Source: Aminobacter aganoensis
GTDB lineage: Bacteria > Pseudomonadota > Alphaproteobacteria > Rhizobiales > Rhizobiaceae
NCBI RefSeq assembly: GCF_014206975.1
Contig: NZ_JACHOU010000001.1
Span: 1 to 64,000 of the forward strand
Length of the DNA stretch: 64,000 nucleotides
Direction of reading: 5' to 3'
Both the position numbers and the translations under genes were made by a program. Numbering within the stretch: the first letter of the stretch is position 1; every line of letters begins with the position of its first letter. This document shows positions 59,681 to 64,000 of the stretch, in pieces. The notes below the pieces were generated by a model. That model was not told the origin of the DNA. It saw only the letters and a list, made by a program, of their open reading frames with translations, and did not search any database.

Positions 59681-59721
59681 TTTGGCCGGTACTGATTGCA
59701 GCCGTGTCCGTTGCGGCGAAT

Positions 59722-60184
59722 ATGCAAGTGCTCAATTCGTATCGTTGGGGACGGTACAGCAGACGCCAAGTCTTGCTTGTGGCATTGATCATCATCCTTC
59801 CTTTCAAATTCTTGTTGGCAGCTGCAGCAGAACCGGTGGGCGAAATCGATCTGCCGATGAAGATTGTCCGCAGCAGCAATCCGACCTGTGAACCGGTATG
59901 CCGGCAATGGACATGTGCACGCGGGGCGCTCGTCCCTGGCACGCCGAAGGCCTTCGCGCGGTTCCTGAGGACGATTGGAACAAGGCGCCTGCCTGTCGTC
60001 ATTCGCTCGCCTGACGGTGACGCTGGCAGGTGGTATCAAGCGACCGGTCCGTCCAGCGATCTATGTCGGCGTTCACCCGATCACGACCACCTAAACCAAG
60101 GAAAAAGTTCGCTACCGGGAAAAGTACCGGATGGTGAAGGGTAAGAAGCGGGTGATCGAAAAGAAGGTCGACAGCTGCAAGTAG
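59722..60184 (+). pseudogene. Decayed gene for an exported rhizobial protein, with internal deletion and stops
   Basis: The left part translates to MQVLNSYRWGRYSRRQVLLV then hydrophobic ALIIILPFKFLLAAAA (signal anchor) and EPVGEIDLPMKIVRSSNPTC, with RRLPVVIRSPDGDA later. The right part, in another frame from about 60056, reads AIYVGVHPITTT, TAA, then TKEKVRYREKYRMVKGKKRV and VDSCK, TAG. From recalled rhizobial proteins, SSNPTCEPVC, LPVVISSPGGDV and GVHQITTTY belong to one exported protein family (serine protease-like, COG3904-type). Here the middle is missing and the frame shifts, and there are two stops. So it is a remnant, not an active gene. Confidence 0.7.
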
Positions 60185-60418
60185 ACGAAGCTGCGTGCAT
60201 CCGCCGCCTGCTCCCGCGGCCTTGGCGGCAATCCCGCGATCGCCGGCATGACATCGAAAGCACTTGGCGGATGCTACATCGCGCAGGTGAGGGCGCTTGC
60301 GCTGCGCCTCGTGCAATTCCGGCTGTGAATGTTCGAAGCATCGCGCATTGCGCTCTTTACAGACGGCGTGGAAATCCTTAGGAAGCCGGTGCTGCGCAGC
60401 TGATGCGCGGCGACAAGT

Positions 60419-60494
<76 letters not shown>

Positions 60495-60798
60495 GTCTTG
60501 CCAGAATTCGCTAATTCAGGCATAAAGACTTCTATAGCCGGAACGGGACGACTGGATGGTCTCGACGCGGCGCTCAAACATGGTACGGGTTCCTGCCACT
60601 TGCGTGGAAAGAGAATCGGCTCTATGTAGGCGAAACAGACACGCGGCGCGTGGAGCTGGGGATCCGGCTTTACGCGTCCGAATTGCATGGGCGGAATGTT
60701 TGCGCTGATTCGCGCGGATTGCCTGCCGTGCAGCGGCATCTCCCGGTCACGGGATCATCCAGAAGTCCGGTCAACGGACGTTGAAAGCAGAGCGGCAC
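60495..60798. other. 304-base gap between tRNA-Trp and secE
   Basis: No gene seen. It contains short inverted repeats near the secE end (CCGG-TCACGGGATC and CCGGTCAACGG), likely leader or promoter. No clear start site is apparent on the opposite strand. Confidence 0.4.
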
Positions 60799-60999
60799 AT
60801 GGCGAAAACCACGAACCCCTTCACCTTTCTGCAGCAGGTAAGGTCGGAAACGGCGAAGGTTACGTGGCCCTCACGTCGCGAGACGATGATCTCCACTGTC
60901 ATGGTGCTCGGATTTGCCGTTATCGCGATGATTTTCTTTTTTGCCGCAGACCAGCTGATGGCATTCGCTGTCGAGCAGATCCTGGGCATTGGCCGCTAA
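60799..60999 (+). CDS. secE: Preprotein translocase subunit SecE
   Basis: The 66-residue single-span SecE has the conserved cytoplasmic amphipathic part (LQQVRSETAKVTWPSRRET) and one membrane helix (MISTVMVLGFAVIAMIFFFAADQ). It stabilises SecY. I use the ATG at 60799 with AGCGGCAC upstream; the in-frame ATG six codons earlier is less likely. Short single-helix SecE is usual in alphaproteobacteria. NusG follows by 27 bases. Confidence 0.93.
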   Translation: MAKTTNPFTFLQQVRSETAKVTWPSRRETMISTVMVLGFAVIAMIFFFAADQLMAFAVEQILGIGR

Positions 61000-61026
61000 G
61001 GCTGCGAATACGGAGAATTCCCTGAA

Positions 61027-61554
61027 ATGACCGCGCGCTGGTACATCGTCCACGCCTATTCGAACTTCGAAAAGAAGGTCGCCGAGGACATTGAGCACAA
61101 GGCCAAGCAGAAGGGCCTGAGCGACCAGATCGAGCAGATCGTCGTTCCGACCGAAAAGGTTGTCGAGGTTCGCCGCGGCCGCAAGGTCGATGCCGAGCGC
61201 AAGTTCTTCCCCGGCTATGTGCTCCTGAAGGCCCATCTCAGCGACGCCGTTTTCAGCCTTGTGAAGAACACCCCGAAGGTCACTGGTTTCCTTGGCGATT
61301 CGAAGCCGGTGCCGATCACCGAGGCCGAGGCCCAGCGCATCCTGAACCAGGTCCAGGAGGGCGTCGAGCGTCCCAAGCCTTCGGTCACCTTCGAGATCGG
61401 CGAGGCGGTGCGCGTTTCCGACGGTCCGTTCGCCTCGTTCAACGGTTTCGTCCAGGAAGTGGACGAGGAGCGTGCGCGCCTCAAGGTGGAAGTTTCGATC
61501 TTCGGGCGCGCCGTGCCTGTCGATCTCGAATTCGGTCAGGTCGAAAAGGGCTGA
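61027..61554 (+). CDS. nusG: Transcription antitermination/pausing factor NusG
   Basis: The 175-residue NusG has the NGN domain (WYIVHAYSNFEKKVAEDIEH, PTEKVVEVRRGRKVDAERKF, FPGYVLLKA) and a C-terminal KOW domain (FEIGEAVRVSDGPFASFNG, VEVSIFGRAVPVDLEFGQV). It binds RNA polymerase clamp helices and links it to Rho or S10. GGAGAATTCC-type ribosome site lies just upstream. Confidence 0.96.
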   Translation: MTARWYIVHAYSNFEKKVAEDIEHKAKQKGLSDQIEQIVVPTEKVVEVRRGRKVDAERKFFPGYVLLKAHLSDAVFSLVKNTPKVTGFLGDSKPVPITEAEAQRILNQVQEGVERPKPSVTFEIGEAVRVSDGPFASFNGFVQEVDEERARLKVEVSIFGRAVPVDLEFGQVEKG

Positions 61555-61709
61555 TCGAGGCGCCCGCCGCCGGTTCCGGTGGTGGGCAGTGCCGGGCGCA
61601 TGCCTGGCGCAAGCATGGTGGGAGATGAGGCGGCTTAGCCGGTCGTCTTCTTCGCACCACCGAACTGCAACCGCCGGCTTGGCCGGCATGAAACAAAGGC
61701 AGGAAAGAG

Positions 61710-62138
61710 ATGGCTAAGAAAGTTGCGGGCCAGCTCAAGCTTCAGGTTTCCGCGGGTTCGGCGACGCCGTCGCCCCCGATCGGACCGGCGCTTGGTCAGC
61801 GTGGCATCAACATCATGGAGTTCTGCAAGGCGTTCAACGCGCAGACCCAGGAGCTCGAGAAGGGGTCGCCGATCCCGGTCGTGATCACCTATTACCAGGA
61901 CAAGTCGTTCACCTTCGTCATGAAGACGCCGCCGGTGGCCTACTTCCTGAAGAAGGCAGCCAACCTCAAGTCGGGCTCGAAGGAGCCGGGCAAGATCAAG
62001 GCTGGCGAGATCAGCAGCGCCAAGGTGCGCGAGATCGCCGAAGTCAAGATGAAGGACCTGAACGCGAACGACATCGAAGCCGCCATCAAGATGGTCGAAG
62101 GCTCGGCTCGTTCGATGGGCCTGGAAGTGGTGGGCTGA
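61710..62138 (+). CDS. rplK: 50S ribosomal protein L11
   Basis: The 142-residue protein starts [20 protein letters not shown] with the family [20 protein letters not shown] and the C-terminal RNA-binding [20 protein letters not shown] and SARSMGLEV. It binds the GTPase-associated region of 23S rRNA and is needed for RelA activation. The 155-base upstream leader may be the L1 feedback target, as in E. coli. Confidence 0.98.
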   Translation: MAKKVAGQLKLQVSAGSATPSPPIGPALGQRGINIMEFCKAFNAQTQELEKGSPIPVVITYYQDKSFTFVMKTPPVAYFLKKAANLKSGSKEPGKIKAGEISSAKVREIAEVKMKDLNANDIEAAIKMVEGSARSMGLEVVG

Positions 62139-62142
62139 GATC

Positions 62143-62841
62143 ATGGCTAAGATTGCAAAGCGCGTTTCCAAGTCCCGCGAAGGCATCGATGCGAACAAGG
62201 CTTATGGCCTTGGCGAAGCACTCGAGCTTCTGAAGGCCCGTTCGTCGGTCAAGTTCGACGAGACCATCGAAGTCGCCATGAACCTCGGCGTCGACCCGCG
62301 CCACGCCGACCAGATGGTCCGCGGCGTCGTCAACCTGCCGAACGGCACGGGCCGCACGGTTCGCGTCGCTGTGTTCGCACGCGATGCGAAGGCTGACGAA
62401 GCCCGCGCAGCCGGTGCCGACATCGTCGGTGCGGAAGACCTCGTCGACATCGTCCAGAAGGGCCAGATCGACTTCGACCGCTGCATCGCCACCCCCGACA
62501 TGATGCCGCTGGTCGGCCGTCTCGGTAAGGTGCTCGGCCCGCGCGGCATGATGCCGAACCCGAAGGTCGGCACCGTGACCACCGACGTCGCAGCAGCCGT
62601 CAAGGCTTCGAAGGGCGGCGCTGTTGAGTTCCGCGTCGAGAAGGCCGGCATCATCCACGCCGGCGTCGGCAAGATCTCGTTCGACGTCAAGGCGCTGGAA
62701 GAAAACGTCCGCGCCCTCGCGGATGCGGTCAACAAGGCCAAGCCGACCGGTGCCAAGGGCGTCTACGTCAAGAAGGTGTCCCTCACCTCGACGATGGGCC
62801 CAGGCCTCAAGCTCGACCTCGCGACGCTCGCAGCGTCCTGA
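62143..62841 (+). CDS. rplA: 50S ribosomal protein L1
   Basis: The 232-residue protein has the typical [59 protein letters not shown] and [17 protein letters not shown]. It binds the L1 stalk and represses its own operon by binding the leader. Five bases separate it from rplK's stop, so they are coupled. A terminator/attenuator follows. Confidence 0.98.
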   Translation: MAKIAKRVSKSREGIDANKAYGLGEALELLKARSSVKFDETIEVAMNLGVDPRHADQMVRGVVNLPNGTGRTVRVAVFARDAKADEARAAGADIVGAEDLVDIVQKGQIDFDRCIATPDMMPLVGRLGKVLGPRGMMPNPKVGTVTTDVAAAVKASKGGAVEFRVEKAGIIHAGVGKISFDVKALEENVRALADAVNKAKPTGAKGVYVKKVSLTSTMGPGLKLDLATLAAS

Positions 62842-62887
62842 TAAGTTGATATTGGATCGGCCGTTAAAGGCTTGATCCTGAAAAAGA

Positions 62888-62914
62888 ATTCCGGGCTTCC
62901 GAGCCCGGATTTTC
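62888..62914 (+). terminator. Intrinsic terminator or attenuator between rplA and rplJ
   Basis: CCGGGC/GCCCGG stem with a TTCCGA loop followed by ATTTT. In many bacteria such a hairpin lets only part of the transcripts reach rplJL and rpoBC. Confidence 0.7.
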
Positions 62915-63230
62915 GGAAGTTGGAAACAGCTTTCGAAAATCCTGTCCGAGATTGCAGGCGGTCCAGGTGACCCTTGGTCCTTAATTCGAATGGGCCTGCA
63001 TGAGACGGGTGAAGACCAGACAAAGGAGCTTCGGCTCCAATGAAAGGTTCGAACCGTGTTTGCCTTTTGTCTGCGCATCGCGCCGGGCCGCAAGCCCGTC
63101 AGGTGTGGCGAAAGGGGGCAGGATCCTCGAGCGCCGTTCGGGTGATCTGGAATTTCTGGATTGGCCGCCCGGCAAAAGGCAACCCGACCGCTCACCCCGC
63201 AAATGGGAGGCGGTCAACTGGAGATAGGCA
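62915..63230 (+). promoter_or_regulatory. Probable ribosomal protein L10 leader
   Basis: The 316 bases before rplJ contain no gene. Hairpin-forming words such as GGAGCTTCGGCTCC (63027-63040) and CGCCGGGCCGCAAGCCCG suggest a folded mRNA leader. In many bacteria L10-(L12)4 binds this leader to repress rplJL translation. The element is proposed from position and structure, not from a covariance match. Confidence 0.55.
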
Positions 63231-63749
63231 GTGGACAGAGCGGAAAAACGCGAACTCGTCACGGGCCTGAATGACGCGTTCTCGAACGCAGGTTCAGTCG
63301 TCGTGGCCCACTATGCCGGTATCACCGTCGCGCAAATGAACGATCTTCGCGTGAAGATGCGTCAGGCCGGCGGCACCGTCAAAGTCGCGAAGAACCGTCT
63401 CGCCAAAATCGCTCTTCAGGGCACGGAATCCGAAAGCATCATCGATCTGTTCAAGGGACAGACGCTTGTTGCCTATTCGGAGGATCCGATTGCAGCGCCG
63501 AAGGTCGCGTCCGACTTCGCCAAGACCAATGACAAGCTTGTCATCCTTGGTGGTTCGATGGGCACGACCTCGCTCAACGCCGACGGAGTCAAGGCTTTGG
63601 CCGCGCTTCCGTCGCTCGACGAGCTGCGTGCAAAGCTGGTTGGCATGATCGCCACCCCGGCTACCCGGATCGCCCAGATCGTCAATGCGCCGGCGGCTTC
63701 GGTCGCGCGCGTCATTGGCGCTTATGCCCGGAAGGACGAGGCGGCATGA
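63231..63749 (+). CDS. rplJ: 50S ribosomal protein L10
   Basis: The 172-residue protein starts at a GTG behind [24 protein letters not shown] then [36 protein letters not shown] and the C-terminal helix [18 protein letters not shown] that binds L7/L12 dimers. It is the stalk base. The rplL gene follows by 54 bases. Confidence 0.96.
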   Translation: MDRAEKRELVTGLNDAFSNAGSVVVAHYAGITVAQMNDLRVKMRQAGGTVKVAKNRLAKIALQGTESESIIDLFKGQTLVAYSEDPIAAPKVASDFAKTNDKLVILGGSMGTTSLNADGVKALAALPSLDELRAKLVGMIATPATRIAQIVNAPAASVARVIGAYARKDEAA

Positions 63750-63803
63750 GGCCGTTCCTCGCTATCATCAACACACGTTCGAACTGATTGAAGGAATAGT
63801 AAA

Positions 63804-64000
63804 ATGGCTGATCTCGCAAAGATCGTTGACGACCTGTCGGCCCTGACCGTCCTCGAGGCGGCTGAGCTGTCGAAGCTCCTCGAAGAGAAGTGGGGCGTTT
63901 CGGCTGCTGCTCCGGTTGCAGTCGCTGCTGCTGGCGGCGCTGCTGCTGCTCCGGCTGAAGAGAAGACCGAGTTCGATGTCATCCTGGCAGCTGCCGGCGA
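63804..64000 (+). CDS. rplL: 50S ribosomal protein L7/L12, cut by window end
   Basis: The visible 65 codons read [20 protein letters not shown] then [12 protein letters not shown], the N-terminal dimerisation helices, followed by the Ala-rich hinge ([20 protein letters not shown]) and the start of the C-terminal domain ([11 protein letters not shown]). GAAGGAATAG lies before the ATG. The stalk protein recruits elongation factors. rpoB and rpoC should follow beyond the window. Confidence 0.97.
   Translation, partial: MADLAKIVDDLSALTVLEAAELSKLLEEKWGVSAAAPVAVAAAGGAAAAPAEEKTEFDVILAAAG

Noticed and set aside
58020-60002. 660-codon frame antisense to tuf and the tRNAs
   Set aside because: It runs through two tRNA genes and tuf; no domain.

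Overview
The window is a continuous piece of a high-GC alphaproteobacterial chromosome. The best match is a rhizobial-type genome of the Hyphomicrobiales, Mesorhizobium/Phyllobacteriaceae-like. Indicators are a MucR/Ros regulator, a CckA hybrid kinase, a BA14K-type small secreted protein, an Omp25-like barrel, a DksA that has lost most zinc cysteines, a GTTC-N7-GTTC type LexA box in front of dinB, and an RNase E with a large acidic insertion in its S1 region. The content is mostly housekeeping. I see no phage, no transposase, no CRISPR array and no plasmid functions.

Layout. 1-9.5 kb: the 5' end of a class III alcohol dehydrogenase gene (adhC) diverging from dnaE, then an O-methyltransferase, dinB, a GNAT acetyltransferase, a DUF924 protein and a Kef-type K+/H+ antiporter. 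9.6-15.2 kb: a small lipoprotein, an exported protein, the ycjX/ycjF-like pair, a SixA-type phosphatase, dksA and a FliO-like protein. 15.4-22.3 kb: cckA, a DeoD-type phosphorylase, a 58-residue small protein, an RhlE-type helicase and an MFS transporter. 22.2-27.8 kb: an SDR, then a tightly packed set of cysteine synthase, AlaX, mercaptopyruvate sulfurtransferase and GNAT, then an OmpA-domain protein and a DUF1203 protein. 27.8-35.5 kb: a tandem double Omp25-like barrel, ald with a divergent Lrp-family regulator, a Tat-exported nucleotidase/phosphodiesterase, cfa, a 42-residue membrane peptide and a Dabb protein. 35.5-49.9 kb: mucR, rne, amiC, mrcA, a VOC protein, prfB with its programmed frameshift, a secreted protein, an OmpA lipoprotein, a second RhlE helicase, nadK and a 55-residue membrane protein. 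50.1-56.9 kb: tRNA-Thr, ybaK, a BA14K-like protein, and the glyoxylate (tartronate semialdehyde) operon gcl-hyi-glxR with a divergent IclR regulator, then a BNR-repeat protein. 56.9-64 kb: rlmB, then the classic translation/transcription block tRNA-Tyr, tRNA-Gly, tuf, a decayed gene, tRNA-Trp, secE, nusG, rplK, rplA, rplJ and rplL, the last cut by the window end.

How genes work together. gcl, hyi and glxR convert two glyoxylate to tartronate semialdehyde and then glycerate, probably under the adjacent IclR regulator, with AT-rich dyads between the two. ald and the Lrp-family gene form a regulator/target pair. cysK, alaX, sseA and a GNAT gene are translationally coupled or nearly so, joining cysteine/sulfur metabolism to mischarged-tRNA proofreading. 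rne, amiC, mrcA and prfB keep an order I recall from rhizobia, interrupted here by a VOC gene behind an AT-rich dyad.

The most useful points beyond routine annotation are the prfB recoding site, the SOS box at dinB, the deleted and frameshifted pseudogene between tuf and tRNA-Trp, four small genes of 42 to 90 codons, the gcl operator dyads, and the duplicated Omp25-like barrel. I found no clear evidence of an entirely new multi-gene system.
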